NCBI GenBank assembly: GCA_012862575.1
Contig: BLSF01000038.1
Span: 1-61,684, forward strand
Length of the DNA: 61,684 nucleotides
Reading direction: 5' to 3'
Source: Parietichytrium sp. I65-24A
Taxonomy: Eukaryota > Sar > Bigyra > Thraustochytrida > Thraustochytriidae
The translations under genes and the position numbers were made by a program. Shown here one piece after another: positions 21,265 through 32,099 of the stretch (positions are counted from its first letter, which is position 1; the number at the start of each line of letters is the position of its first letter). Under the pieces are notes generated by a model. That model was not told where the DNA came from. It did no database searches and was given only the letters and a program-made list of their open reading frames with translations.

Positions 21265-24200
21265 TTGTAAATTGGCTTCTGCCAGTCGCGAAAGAAGGGT
21301 GGAAAGGTAAAGGCCCCGCACCAGCTGTGCATCATCGGGCAAGCTGAGGGCGATTTGCTCGCGATGGGGAAACGTGCACCAAAATGTCCGAGGACCGCTC
21401 GCAGTCATAGGCCTGCTTCCGTCTCTTTATTAACAGCGAAATCGCTGCAATAGCAGAGGGAGGAAGTGCGCTTCTTGTGGGTGGCAAGCAAATGGCCGCA
21501 AAGCTTCCTTTTCGAACCCATTCGAACTGCTTGGAGCTGAACTGAAGTGCTCATCGTGGCGACGAGCGGTTGGAGAAGCTTTAATGCGGGCACACCGCTC
21601 CCATTCTCCAGTAAATGTAATTCGCTCAACCCCGCGCTGTACCCCGGCCTGACTGCAATGCAACACCCGCCTGTCCAAAGCGATGCGCAGCCTGCAATCC
21701 TTTTCGCCCAATGCTTCATCACATGGCTGGAAGGGCTACTCCGACCTGAACTTCTTCAGACTCTTCAGACGTGAAGTTCTGAAAGAAAAGTCAGAGTTCG
21801 CACTTGATCAATCAGGACATACCTGGCACAACGTGCCTCTCCGAAATGCTCCAGCCGCAACGAGCTGCAGATCTGTCGTCTCCCAGTCAAACCGTGTCTA
21901 CGAATTAAAAGAATCAACAAGAAATTCGCTGTTTTGACTGTTTTGACAAACAAAACGACAAGGCTTCGCCATGCATTCAACGCCAGTAACATGGAAGAAC
22001 AACCAGCGGTTCCTTTCTTCTCCGTCCGCGGAACGCTTTTCTGCCTACTCGGCCACCAGAAATAATAGTATTATACTATTCTGCAGGTCCTTGAGAGCTA
22101 TCTACCCGGCGGTAAGGGTGGGGGAGTGTGCGAGACGCTATGGGATGGAGAATGTTTGCGATGGCAGTAGTATCGAAAGCCAGCATCAAGGTGAACGATG
22201 GTGAACGTCGAAGAACGACTGTGAGTACTGTGAGTGGGGAGAAAGTCGCAGAATGGCGAGAAGAGAAGATGGAGAAGAAAGCAACGAAAGAAAGCTCGCA
22301 GCAATCCGGCAGCGATAGGAACGGAAGAGGCGTCGAGCTCGTCGAGCAATCCGATGGAACTTTCGTCACTGCCGAAAATCATGGTGCATGGATCGTGGCA
22401 TGGATAGCATGGATGTTGGATGGACAGAGACATGATTGTCAAGCATGGTCCACGTCCGGACAGAGACGAGAGTACCGAGCACTGTGAGTACTGTGAGTAC
22501 TGTGAGTACCGAAGGGGCCAGAGGCGGATCTGAATAAGAAGCATGNGAAGGGGTCAGAGGCGGATCTGAATAAGAAGCATGAGTAGAAGTCACTCAAGTC
22601 GACGCAGCAGGCCGGGTATGACAAAGATCAGCCGCTGGAACGTAGATCTTTCCTCATGCATTTGCCATTATGCCACAGTGTGCGACGAGTTGGAAAGGTA
22701 ATTTCACTGCGAAGCCGTGGTAGCGGAAAGCCATGAGTTGCATGTGTGCTCTGATTGCTCTGTCGGAAGCCCGCTGGACTTCTTCGAGTTGTGGTGAGCG
22801 AAGCCCATGTTATCGCGACGTCTTGCGCTCACGCATGCATGCATGTATGCTGGCCATTATCCGCCTTGACTTGTGCGACTCTACGAAGCCCAGGGCCTAG
22901 TCGCAAAAAGTCGCGCAACGACAGCGACCATCAGCTCACTACTCTCTCGCAGACAGGACAGTTGTGCCAACATCTCGTTCCATTCACAGGCACTCCCCAC
23001 ATCCACATCCGTTCTGGGGCGTTGCAAGACGGCTTAGCGTGTTTATAACTTGCGTCAATCAAAGATAATCAAAGATCCCGGTGTCGGGGACTCGGGACTC
23101 TCTCAAGTCCGAGTCACACGAGCTACACGAGTATCAGTATCGGCTAGCTTCCAAAAGAAAAAAAATATTAATTCACAGTCAGAATAGGAGGTTCGGTGGT
23201 TTTGGATTCTGAGAGAGCAAGAGCAAGCAACGCAACGCAAGGCGAGAGATGGCAAGCTCTGAGAGAGAGTCAAACGTAGTATCGTTGGATGAGAATGGAT
23301 GAGGCATCAAGATCGCGGCAGGAGTGTGCGTGTCAGGTAAAGCTGATTAGTATTGCGGTATTGCCACGCGCAAGTAAGCCCAGGATTACTGAGCTTGTGC
23401 GACGATAACAGCTCTGCATATCACAGACGGTACGAGTCATGACGGTGAAGATCACCAATCTGAAGGACCGTAGTCCTCAGGCCCAACTTGGAGCCCTCGT
23501 ACTGTGAGTACTGTCCATTTGCACTACATTGCACTGCTTGCGATGTGTGAAGAGCGTTGAAGCCGTGGACCACTGGCACTGCAGCGTGTTTCGAGCCTTC
23601 TGAGCAATGATGCTACGACATGGTACACTTTCTTTGGTTTTAACTGCTAAAAAGTGTTAGAAGCAACACAAAGGATTCAGGACTCACAGTCAGAAACAAA
23701 CGTCCACAAGATGGCGAAGCAAAGTGTGTCTAATTTGACTTTCTCTTATCTTCAAAGTCCTATACATTCATTGCACTGCTCTGTGACTAAGGGACAGGTG
23801 TGCGTTTTCATCAGCGCCAACTCATTGTGGAAGGTCGCATTTGACAAGAAACCAGCAAATGTTGGAGGCAATTAGCGGAATAAGTCAGCGAAACCAATTG
23901 CAGGAATAGGAATCCATTGCCCCAGAGCACCCGAGCATTTGAGCGGGAATTCAACCCCACCTTTTAGCGATAGGAGCGAGTGGGTTAGTAATATTGACAA
24001 TCACAAGTCCCGACTGCGATGAGTTTCTTGGGAGCCAGCGTGGAAAGGTCCTCGAACGCAGATATGAATCACGGCTAGTTAGCCTGAGGAGAGCCACGCG
24101 TTCCACCAAAAGTGCATCTTTGCAATAGTAAAACTGAGCGCAAGAGGTGTGACCTTGAAAGCGATGTTGTCTTGACAGTTTAGGCATCTGGAGGAAAGGA

Positions 24201-24772
24201 GGGATGCTTGTTTGGACTCCTCTTCGCTTCGAATTCTTGCCTTCACTGTTCTGTTAGCTAAGCCAGCATGGGTAGACAGGTCAATCATCCTATCCTTGGC
24301 TGTTGGAAAACACAAGATACACTCGCCAAGGGAAGAAAAGCTCGAATATGTCTCCAACGTTGACCTTTCAAGATGGACTGATATTATAGAGAATCGACCA
24401 AACCTGTCAAATGCTAGAATTGTCTCACAATTCAGGAACATGGATCTTCCAATCACTACCACCATGAGAGTTCGGAAGGCGTTTCAAACTGGTTTGTGTT
24501 GGCGACTTCAGACCGCAAGCAAACTGGAACTCTGCAAAAGTCTCGGCGCTGCGCCACTTGTGCGAAACCCATATGCATCTCATACGAGTGCGTGAATCCT
24601 TCACTGTTGAGCAACACATGAGGCTCCAACAAGCCAAACGAAAACGAAGATCGTCGAGATCAAATGCAGGCATAACCCAAACTCGAAAGCTCCAAGAGAA
24701 CGCGCAAGACGCCAGCAATTCAGAGCTACTTACAAGCATTTATTCGCTGACAGAAGAAAAGAACAAAGCACC
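21265..24772. other. gene-poor stretch
   Basis: No reading frame here has a recognisable motif together with a proper ATG. I see GTACTGTGAGTAC-type motifs (22219-22236, 22481-22510, 23499-23511), a 35-bp direct repeat around the N at 22546, and short open frames on both strands at 24079-24595 that overlap and cannot both be real. On the minus strand, 21265-21408 reads like protein for about 45 codons (ALSLPDDAQLVRGLYLSTLL) but has no start or continuation that I can establish. The last few hundred bases must include the desaturase promoter. Confidence 0.4.
22513..22580. repeat. 35-bp direct repeat around a single N
   Basis: GAAGGGGYCAGAGGCGGATC-type sequence of 35 bp is present immediately before and after the N at 22546, with one C/T mismatch. 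This looks like an unmerged contig overlap. Confidence 0.85.
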
Positions 24773-26490
24773 ATGGGTCGCAGGACCTCGTCGCGTGCAT
24801 CCAGCAGCATCGACGTCCTCTCCAAGCCAGGCCTAAACTATGGCAATCCCAACAGGAAGCTCTACGTTGCGGCCCGCAAAGAAGTCCTCAAACACCTCGA
24901 TGAAACACAGGGCCAGCTCGAGGAGATCCCCAAGGCGAACCGCCGCTTCCACTTTCTGCATGGGCGTGCATACGACCTTCGTGATTTTGCTAAAAATCAC
25001 CCCGGTGGCATTGATATCATCCAAATGACCGCGGGCGTGGTGGACGCTACCCCAATTTTCGAGTCCTATCACGCTTTCGCAGACCGCGACGGCATTCTCG
25101 AAAAGCTTGCAAAGTATGAGGTGCCCGAGGAGGACGTCAAGGGCGGCATCCCTGATCCGTTGTACACCTTTCATGAGGGAGGGTTTTACGACACCGTCAC
25201 CAAGCGCGTCCGAAAATACTTTGGCGCAACGAGTGACAAGCTCGACGAGTCTGTAACGAGGAGTATCAAGGCTAATACCGAGTGGGCTGTCATCGTTGCT
25301 GTACAATTTCTCCTCAACATGGTGTTTTACGCTTTGGCCTTCGTTCTGCGGCTCCCGATGCCTGTCGCCATGGTGTGTGCGTTCCTTGCTGGAATGTTTC
25401 AAATCCAATGGGGATTCACTGCGTAAGTTTCTTCTTGCCTTGCTTTTCATTTTCTCGGTCCGGAAACGGCAATTCTAACACGGCCCAATCACGTTTGGTT
25501 CATTGTCAATCGAATTTTAGTATGCACGATGCTTCTCATTTCGGCCTTGGCGCGCGCGGGTCCATGCTCAACGATGTCATCATGCGAGCATGGTGCAGCT
25601 GGTCACTCTGGAACGGCAAAGTATGGGCTCAACACCATGTTGTGCGCCACCACGGATTCACCGGAAGCCCAGAGCTCGACCCTGATATTGTACATGCCCT
25701 TCCGATGGTACGCAAGCACCCAGACACTGACCCAGCTCTCGAAAATGGATTCCTCCGCAAGCTTGGAGACAACTTTGGGATGCCGGGCTGGGCAGCGGCG
25801 GCTATCCTCTTTTACGTCTTTCTGCCAGGCATGTGGCTTGGGCAAGTGGAAAGATATTTCCAGTACATGTTTAGCTTGAACGGGGACGAAAACACCTACC
25901 TCTGGGGAATGCCTGCTTACAAGGATGTGAAAGGATTCACCACACGTCCTTGGGAAGTCGCAATCTATGCATTCCAGATTCTCATGCAGATTCAGCGCCT
26001 CAATCCGTTGGTCACCTTTAGTTACATCATTTCTCTGAACCTCTTTTACAGCATCTGCATTGTTGCAGACCACGACCTCGTGGAAAGTGCAATCCTCAAC
26101 CACGTGGACGTCGACATCACGCCTGGCAAGGAATCCAGCGAGCCAGAGGGCGAGCCGTCGGCAGAACACCCTGGCAAGGTAAAACGCCCGGATTGGGGCG
26201 AGGTGCAGGTTCGCAACACCACCAACTTTTGCAACGACAAGCTCCACATCTTTGCTGCCCTTCACGGGTCCATCAACTACCAGATCGAGCATCACCTCTT
26301 CCCTGGGGTCAATCACGTGTACTTGCCCAAGATCGCCCCGATCGTAAGGGAAACCTGTGCGGAATTCGGAGTGCCTTACGTGACATACTCGAGGCTGTGG
26401 GAGGCATGGTATTCCTTCACCATGGTGATGCGCGCGGTCATGACCGGGCAGGACTCCTTGGAGCAGGTCAGCAAGATGAAGAAGCTCTGA
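24773..26490 (+). CDS. cytochrome b5-fused front-end acyl desaturase, delta-5-like
   Basis: Membrane fatty-acid desaturase of the ER, introducing a double bond between an existing one and the carboxyl end during polyunsaturated fatty acid synthesis. Exons 24773-25422 and 25521-26490 flank a 98-bp intron (GTAAGT...TTTTAG), giving 539 residues. An N-terminal cytochrome b5 domain has haem-ligand motif HPGG at 76-79. The three histidine boxes are HDASH at 219-223 (created across the splice junction), HVVRHH at 256-261 and QIEHH at 471-475. The glutamine opening box three is diagnostic of front-end enzymes. HDASH followed by a hydrophobic run resembles delta-5 more than delta-6 or delta-4 enzymes, but regiospecificity cannot be settled from sequence. 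A downstream dehydratase fusion at 29.9 kb belongs to the related elongation pathway. Confidence 0.92.
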
Positions 26491-26668
26491 GCATTTCCAT
26501 CCCCGCCCAAGCACTACCTGCCTGCCTTTTTCTATTGATCAGTACCGAATCCGTCCTAGTCTCGCGTTTTGGCTGGGTTTTTAAAAAATCATCCGAGTAA
26601 ACATTCAAGTCTTGTAGATCTCCTATCAATTGAACCTTCCCCCCCTTTGGCCAAGCTTTCCATGCACT

Positions 26669-27028
26669 TCAAGCGCTTCGGTGGAGCTCTATTCTGATCG
26701 TTGAAAGAACCCTTTCTTTCACTTGAAGTATGCCAGACCCGTCTGGCCTTTCCTCATCGAGTACCACAATCGAGTCAGACGAAACCACTTTTCTCACTTC
26801 GAACGGCACCTGAGCCTCCACGTGGAGAGCCACGAGCGTGGCGCTCACTATCGCAGCGCCAGCCGCTGACACCACGACTGGGTCGTCACCGACCTTCTTG
26901 TCAAGCATCTTTGCCACCGCGAGGTGTTCGCAAGCTTTGCGCCGCGCCCTTCGAACCCAGAGCACATTCTTGTCCTTGGTTTCGTGGTCCAGCCTCAATC
27001 TGGGTCTACTGATAGCTTCTTGCTCCAT
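26669..27028 (-). CDS. Alba-like small nucleic-acid-binding protein (tentative)
   Basis: The ATG at 27028 gives 119 residues. The pattern of a basic helix, then VVVSAAGAAIVSATLVALHV, then a strand rich in valine (EVRKVVSSDSIVVLDEE) follows the alpha/beta order of Alba domains. In those, an SA-x-G-x-AI helix start is common. Alba proteins bind RNA or DNA in archaea and eukaryotes. The match is by eye and weak at the ends. The gene faces the desaturase tail-to-tail with a 178-bp gap. If it is not Alba, it remains an uncharacterised alpha/beta protein. Confidence 0.5.
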   Translation of the reverse strand: MEQEAISRPRLRLDHETKDKNVLWVRRARRKACEHLAVAKMLDKKVGDDPVVVSAAGAAIVSATLVALHVEAQVPFEVRKVVSSDSIVVLDEERPDGSGILQVKERVLSTIRIELHRSA

Positions 27029-27630
27029 ACTGCAGAGTACCCTCCGAGAGACTCACTGTCCTATCGCCGTGCTCCCGCAAGCGGGTGCTTACATCGATTC
27101 GGGTTTGTGGTTTCCAGTCACGTCTTCTAGTTCTTGGATAAAGAGCATTAGCCCTTTCGGCTCTTTTCTCTGGGCTGGACATGTGTGATCGCGCCAATCA
27201 TGCGGCCACTAATCCTCCTGTAAGCGTTGGTACCGGACGGGTAAGGGAAAGATCTCCATCTCTTTGTACTCTTTGTGCTCAATGCACGAGTCTGCGTTCG
27301 ACTAGCTGAATGCCACTTACCAGTCACACTTCCAGTGTCAAGTTCCAGTTTGACCATGCTTGTTTGACTTTCCAAAGATTGCAATTTGCAACATGACCTC
27401 TTTCCGATCCTTTCTTTCTCTGTTTGGAAATGTCATGAGCCTAAGCTTATATAGGGATGGCTTAGGAGGAGTTAGAGACGTGAGGTACAGCAAAAGAAAT
27501 GAAAGTGTGCACAGGCAAAGGTGAAATTAGCCTCGAGGATTCAAATCTTGAGAAAGGAAACTAACGTGATGAGGCCAACGTAGTTGAGCTGGGTTCTGAG
27601 TGCGGCCTCTTTCTCTCAAGTGCTTCCAAG
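27029..27630. other. spacer
   Basis: Lies between the Alba-like start and the stop of the next minus-strand gene. It should contain the Alba-like gene's promoter. Nothing specific is seen. Confidence 0.4.
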
Positions 27631-28351
27631 CTATAAAAAGGTGTCGCTCCACGACGTATATTGCTTGTGTTTGGCGTCTTGCTGGACCTGAGAGAAACTT
27701 TGCTGCTGCTGTTGCTGTTGCAGTTGCAGTTGCAGAGGCATTCGTTTGGCCGAGGAACCAAATAATTTTGTGATTTCCATAAGAGAGCAAACATGCTCAA
27801 CCACTGACGGCAGAGCAGGGTCCAAGAGTGCTGCTGCGATTTCATGCCGCGTGAAAGGGACCAGCAGTGCGTCCTCTTCGCCGTCGTCGCTGGCCACATC
27901 TTTCTGCGCATCCTCTCTTGACACTGCGCCGAGCGCTGCTTGTAGTGCTCCGCTGGCTTGAGCTGCATGATCTGTCTTTTTAAACCGAAGAGCAAAGACA
28001 ACTTCCGAGCAATCAAAAGTAAATCTGATCGACACTCGCACCACGTTCTCCTCCCGCAGAACCGTGCAAGCTGCAACGTCCTTGGCTTGAACCGTCCCTT
28101 GCCCAGACAGGCTCATAGAGTCCGTTCCCACCATCAAATTCACTTTCTACGTCCGCGAACACCGTGCCGGCGATCCGCCAAACGCACAATTCAGCATCAG
28201 CGCTATCCTCAATTTTCTTTGCCGTCCATCCAGCGACACTCACCTTATCCAGTTCCTGCCAAACCGCCGGCTCCGAATCCCCGCACCGCTCTGGCCCCGC
28301 ATGGCATCGACAACCCGAGCCGGTTAGTTTCAACGAGCTCCAATCAGTCAT
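27631..28351 (-). CDS. uncharacterised protein with polyglutamine tail, apparent frameshift
   Basis: Not recognised. The frame from the ATG at 28351 (MTDWSSLKLTG...) reads as coding for about 69 codons, up to GTVFADVE. After that, protein-like sequence continues in another frame from 28143 (VNLMVGTDSMSLSGQG...) to the stop at 27631. The second frame has no ATG at its beginning. Removing one base of the TTT run at 28144-28146 (AAA on the coding strand) would join the two into about 239 residues. The middle alternates strand-like segments (VVRVSIRFTFD, VVFALRFKK) followed by a helix, suggestive of a PH-like fold. The C terminus has a Gln-rich run (QLQLQQQQQQQ) encoded by CAG/CAA repeats. An unrecognised intron is an alternative to a sequence error. 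Confidence 0.5.
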
Positions 28352-29888
28352 GTCAGATCTGTCCTGCTCTGCCTTGCAAGCAACTCACTTGATATCCTCA
28401 GTCCCCGAAACTCCATCGCGCTTTGCGTAGGGTATCTGCTCTGTTGACCTTTCCGCGTAGTCAAACCGTTTTGGTTTTGCATTAGACCAGGTGCGCCGTC
28501 TGTTGCTTTGATGATTCCAGCGCTCTCGCGTGCAGAACCGAAGAACCAAAGAACCGAAGAACCTGCTGCACAAATTCCTGCCACTTCATCCTCTTCATCC
28601 TGAATTTTTCTAATCACTGATCCGGTTCTTCAAGCGTTCTCCTTCTTGGTTCTTCTCGTTACCGGGATAGTAATAATGCCACTAAGAGAACAAAATGTAT
28701 TCGCGATCACTCGCGAAGCATTCATATATTTAAGGTAGCGATGCTTAGGGATGCGAACCATGTAAAGCAGGGAACGTGAAATCGAGAGAGGGCAAGGTGA
28801 AGCATCGCGTCACAGGACTTCGTCACTTGCCCACACGGAGCACTTTACTCAGGACAAAGTAAGCTTTTTAAGTTATTGATTCCCGTCAGCCCAGCCAACT
28901 GCTTTCGTGTTTGCACTGTGTCCTCACATCCTCACGACGATTTGGCTGGTTTTGTAGTTTAGGACTTTGCAATCAAGACTCCAGAACAAGGCCAAAGCAC
29001 TCTGTTGTTGGTTTCGTAGCTATAACTGAGTTCTGACAGTGAATTCTGAATTTCCTGAACTCTGCAATCTTTATCACAGCCAAGTGTTCGCTCGAAGAAC
29101 CACCGATTGACATCGATTGACTGTGAAATCAATCAGTCATTCATTCACTTCAATGTGAACGAATGAATGAATGAAAACATTTGCGCAAAATATATCTAAA
29201 CAGTTGACTAAGCACTACTATGCTGGGTATCCCAAAGTGGCTTGCCCCAACACCAGTAGACTCCACTACCGCCACCGTAATCCCCCTACCCCAGCGACAT
29301 ACATCAGTGGCGGTAGGGCTTCCGCTACCATGAAGCGTATCGATGGCGAGTGAGATCACTACGTCGCACAAGTCGAAATGGTTTGCAAGCCATGGGCAAT
29401 TACTGTATCCGTTAGCGAACGCTCCAACAGTGTAAGTCCCACTCAACTCACTCACTCACTGTCACTCACTGTGACTCACGAGAGAGATCCATCCTTCCAC
29501 ATATTCCCACATGACACTAGCTACTCAGTACCAACTATTCAGTCGATTGAGTAGCGGGAAATGGAAATACTAGGTACTAATCAGTGGCACTATCCCCTTT
29601 CTAACCAGAGTGCTACGCATAGTGTGTCGAAGCAAGATAAAAAGAAACAAGATAACTTATGATAGATAAGTTAGATGATGATAGATGGGAAAGGGGAAAA
29701 GATTGAGGGCGAGATGGAAGGAGAGAGAGAAAGACAAAGAGAGAAAGAGAGATAGAGAGATAAAGAGAGAGAGATAGAGAAAGAGAGGAAGGAAGGAGGC
29801 AGACGCTGAAGGCAGATTGGGTGGGAGCGCGAGGAGCAAGTAGTGAAGGAGGAGAGCAAGTAAGCAAGTAAGGAAGGAAGAAGGGAAG
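28352..29888. other. divergent intergenic region
   Basis: Lies upstream of both the frameshifted minus-strand gene and the plus-strand dehydratase fusion. It contains 8-bp GGTTCTTC-type units (as AAGAACCG on the plus strand) at about 28530-28563, a perfect 10-bp inverted repeat (29266-29275 and 29307-29316), and a GA-rich tract at about 29700-29790 ending about 100 bp before the dehydratase ATG. No coding sequence is supported. Confidence 0.5.
29700..29790. repeat. GA-rich low-complexity tract
   Basis: Runs of GAGA and AGAGATAGAGA sit upstream of the dehydratase fusion gene. Similar CT/GA tracts lie upstream of several other genes in the window. Confidence 0.8.
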
Positions 29889-32099
29889 ATGGGGCCGGTG
29901 ACAGGGTATTTGGTGCTGTACAATTTGGTGAGCTGCGCGGGATGGGCGTACGTGTGGTGGCAGGTGGCGCAGACGCTGCTGAACGGGGAGTCCGCGAAGA
30001 GCCTATGGGACCGCATGCATGTTGAGCTCGCGGTGGTGCAGACGCTGGCTGCGCTGGAGATTCTACATGCGGTGCTCAGGTTTGTCAAATCGCCAGTGAT
30101 GACCGTGTTTCTCCAAGTGAACAGTCGCCTGATTGTCCTCTGGGTGTTCACCTGGTGGGCCAAGGCATGCCACGAGCACTGGAGTTTGATCCTTATGGTG
30201 GGAAGCTGGGCAAGCGTGGAGGTCCCTCGATACCTCTTCTACGCGCTCAACTTGTTTCCGCAATTCGCTGGCGCCAAGATGCCTTATCCGCTCTTTTGGC
30301 TGCGGTATTCGCTCTTCATGATTCTTTACCCAACCGGTATCTCGGGAGAGCTGTTGCAATGCTACGTTGCGCTCACCACCTTTTACACCTACAACTCGAT
30401 GTGGGAGCGATTCCTCTTTGTGTTCCCGTTCTTGGCGTACATTCCATTTGGCCCTTTCATGATCTGGAACATGTACATGAATCGCAAGAGCCAATTCAAG
30501 AAGCGCGCTCAGGAACTCGCTGGCCCACAAAAGCCAAAGCCAGTGGATGGCCTCGTGTGGCCTATCACCGACGACAAGACCGGCGACCGCAGCACGAGCC
30601 AGACAAATCAGATGATCTGGGCAGAGGCAGTCGCCAATGTGGACACCAAGGCTGCTCAGGCAGTCCGCACTGCCCGCGGCTGGCGCTTCAGCTACGCCAA
30701 ACACATTGAAACACAGGTCCGTCTTGCTTTGCAGAGCAAGGAGAACGCTGTCAAGATCGCCAAAGACGGGTTGGAGGGCTCACACAAGATGTTTGAATTT
30801 GTTCGTGACGGCAAAGCAATGCCGTTTGATGAGGCCATGAAACACTACAAAGGCTCGTTTGAAACCGGCTTTATCAAAGGCGAAGGCGCACGCAAGACGA
30901 CGGAATGTGTGGTCAACTACAAGGGCAAGACTCTCAAGGGAGAAGAGCTTAAAGCGCAGTTGAACAAGTGGGTTGCCGCCGGTACCATCGAGCCATCTGC
31001 CGCGGAGTCGATCAAGAAGGTCATTGACAACCCATCCTGGGTGGATCTTTCTGATAGATATTTTGTTCTTCTCGGTGCTACCAGCGCCATGGGACCTCTC
31101 GATCTTCTGCTAGCTTGTGGCGCAAACATCATTGGAATTGACCTTGATCGTCCGTTCATTTGGGAAAAGCTCATCAAGAAGACCCGTGAAAGCTCCGGCA
31201 CCCTGACTTTCCCAATGTCAAAGCCTCAGGCCCAAGTCAAGGGAGATGAGGAGTTGTTTGCCGTGTCAGGTGCCAACCTCTTGGGCCGCACTCCTGAAAT
31301 CGCAAACTGGCTCGCTTCTGCCTGCAAAGGCAAGGACTTTACCATCGGAAACTACACCTATCTCGACGGCGCGCTTCACGTACAGCTCTCGCTTGCCTGC
31401 GATGCAATCATTGATCGCCTATGCAAGGAGCACAAGGGCGCCTCGCTTGCATTTCTCTGCACCCCGACCGACTGCCACAATATTCCAAAGGACGCCTACG
31501 AGGCAGCAGTGTCAAACTACAAGAAAGCTCCAATGTGGCAGAAGCTTGCCGAGAAGATGTTTGGAAAGAACGACATGCAAAAGAACGTGAGCAAGCCGGT
31601 TCAGGAGTCCGGGCTGTACCTTTCCGACGGTATCGCCGTGCGCCAGGGCCCAAACTATGCCCTCGCAAAGCGCATGCAACACTGGCGCTGTGTACTCGCT
31701 CGCGAGGCCGGGCACGTGGTGTCTTCGAACGTCGCCCCATCCACGAGCACCGTGTCCGTCACCTCTAACCCGCTCTTCGCTGCGGCCTACGAAGGCTTTG
31801 TGCTATTCAGTGCTCTGGAGGTCATGCATCCTGAAACTTCCAGCTCTGCCATGTTGGCCCTGCTTATCAATGATATTCGCAATTCCGAGAGCGTTGCAAA
31901 CCCAAAAGTGTACCTTGCAAATCCGATGGAAATGTTTGCTTACAACGCGTTCCACGGTGGCTCGTTCCGCTCGCCTTACAAGATCGGAACCATCGGCACC
32001 GTATGCGTGCTCTACTTTTATGGCAAAAACTACGGTCTCGCCATGGTCCCAGTGCTGGGATCTCTTGGCTATGCTTGCAAGTTCGTTCTCATGGGATAG
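29889..32099 (+). CDS. 3-hydroxyacyl-CoA dehydratase (HACD/PHS1) fused to a large uncharacterised domain
   Basis: The N-terminal ~215 residues are a PTPLA/HACD domain, the ER enzyme that dehydrates 3-hydroxyacyl-CoA in very-long-chain fatty acid elongation. Several membrane helices surround the signature VPRYLFYALN...PYPLFWLRY...LYPTGISGE. Tyr147 and Glu154 have the seven-residue spacing of the catalytic Tyr/Glu pair. The remaining ~500 residues are not part of HACD. They include a Rossmann-like start (YFVLLGATSAMGPLDLLLA) near residue 390, an acidic strand end (IIGIDLDRP), and a hydrophobic C terminus (GLAMVPVLGSLGYACKFVLM). The function of this part is unknown to me; a nucleotide-cofactor domain acting on acyl-CoA is a guess. 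The frame is uninterrupted, with strong codon bias like PDI, so the fusion looks real and well expressed. The ATG is at 29889. Confidence 0.9.
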   Translation: MGPVTGYLVLYNLVSCAGWAYVWWQVAQTLLNGESAKSLWDRMHVELAVVQTLAALEILHAVLRFVKSPVMTVFLQVNSRLIVLWVFTWWAKACHEHWSLILMVGSWASVEVPRYLFYALNLFPQFAGAKMPYPLFWLRYSLFMILYPTGISGELLQCYVALTTFYTYNSMWERFLFVFPFLAYIPFGPFMIWNMYMNRKSQFKKRAQELAGPQKPKPVDGLVWPITDDKTGDRSTSQTNQMIWAEAVANVDTKAAQAVRTARGWRFSYAKHIETQVRLALQSKENAVKIAKDGLEGSHKMFEFVRDGKAMPFDEAMKHYKGSFETGFIKGEGARKTTECVVNYKGKTLKGEELKAQLNKWVAAGTIEPSAAESIKKVIDNPSWVDLSDRYFVLLGATSAMGPLDLLLACGANIIGIDLDRPFIWEKLIKKTRESSGTLTFPMSKPQAQVKGDEELFAVSGANLLGRTPEIANWLASACKGKDFTIGNYTYLDGALHVQLSLACDAIIDRLCKEHKGASLAFLCTPTDCHNIPKDAYEAAVSNYKKAPMWQKLAEKMFGKNDMQKNVSKPVQESGLYLSDGIAVRQGPNYALAKRMQHWRCVLAREAGHVVSSNVAPSTSTVSVTSNPLFAAAYEGFVLFSALEVMHPETSSSAMLALLINDIRNSESVANPKVYLANPMEMFAYNAFHGGSFRSPYKIGTIGTVCVLYFYGKNYGLAMVPVLGSLGYACKFVLMG

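Noticed and set aside
24079-24595. Overlapping frames of ~128 codons on both strands before the desaturase
   Set aside because: They overlap each other; the plus-strand one starts with TTG, and neither shows a motif or convincing composition.
25603-26514. 303-codon open frame antisense to the desaturase
   Set aside because: Overlaps all of exon 2 with its histidine boxes; a shadow.
27530-27560. tRNA T-arm-like GATTCAAATC
   Set aside because: No acceptor or anticodon stem could be matched around it. I found no convincing tRNA in the window, although a proper scan was not possible.
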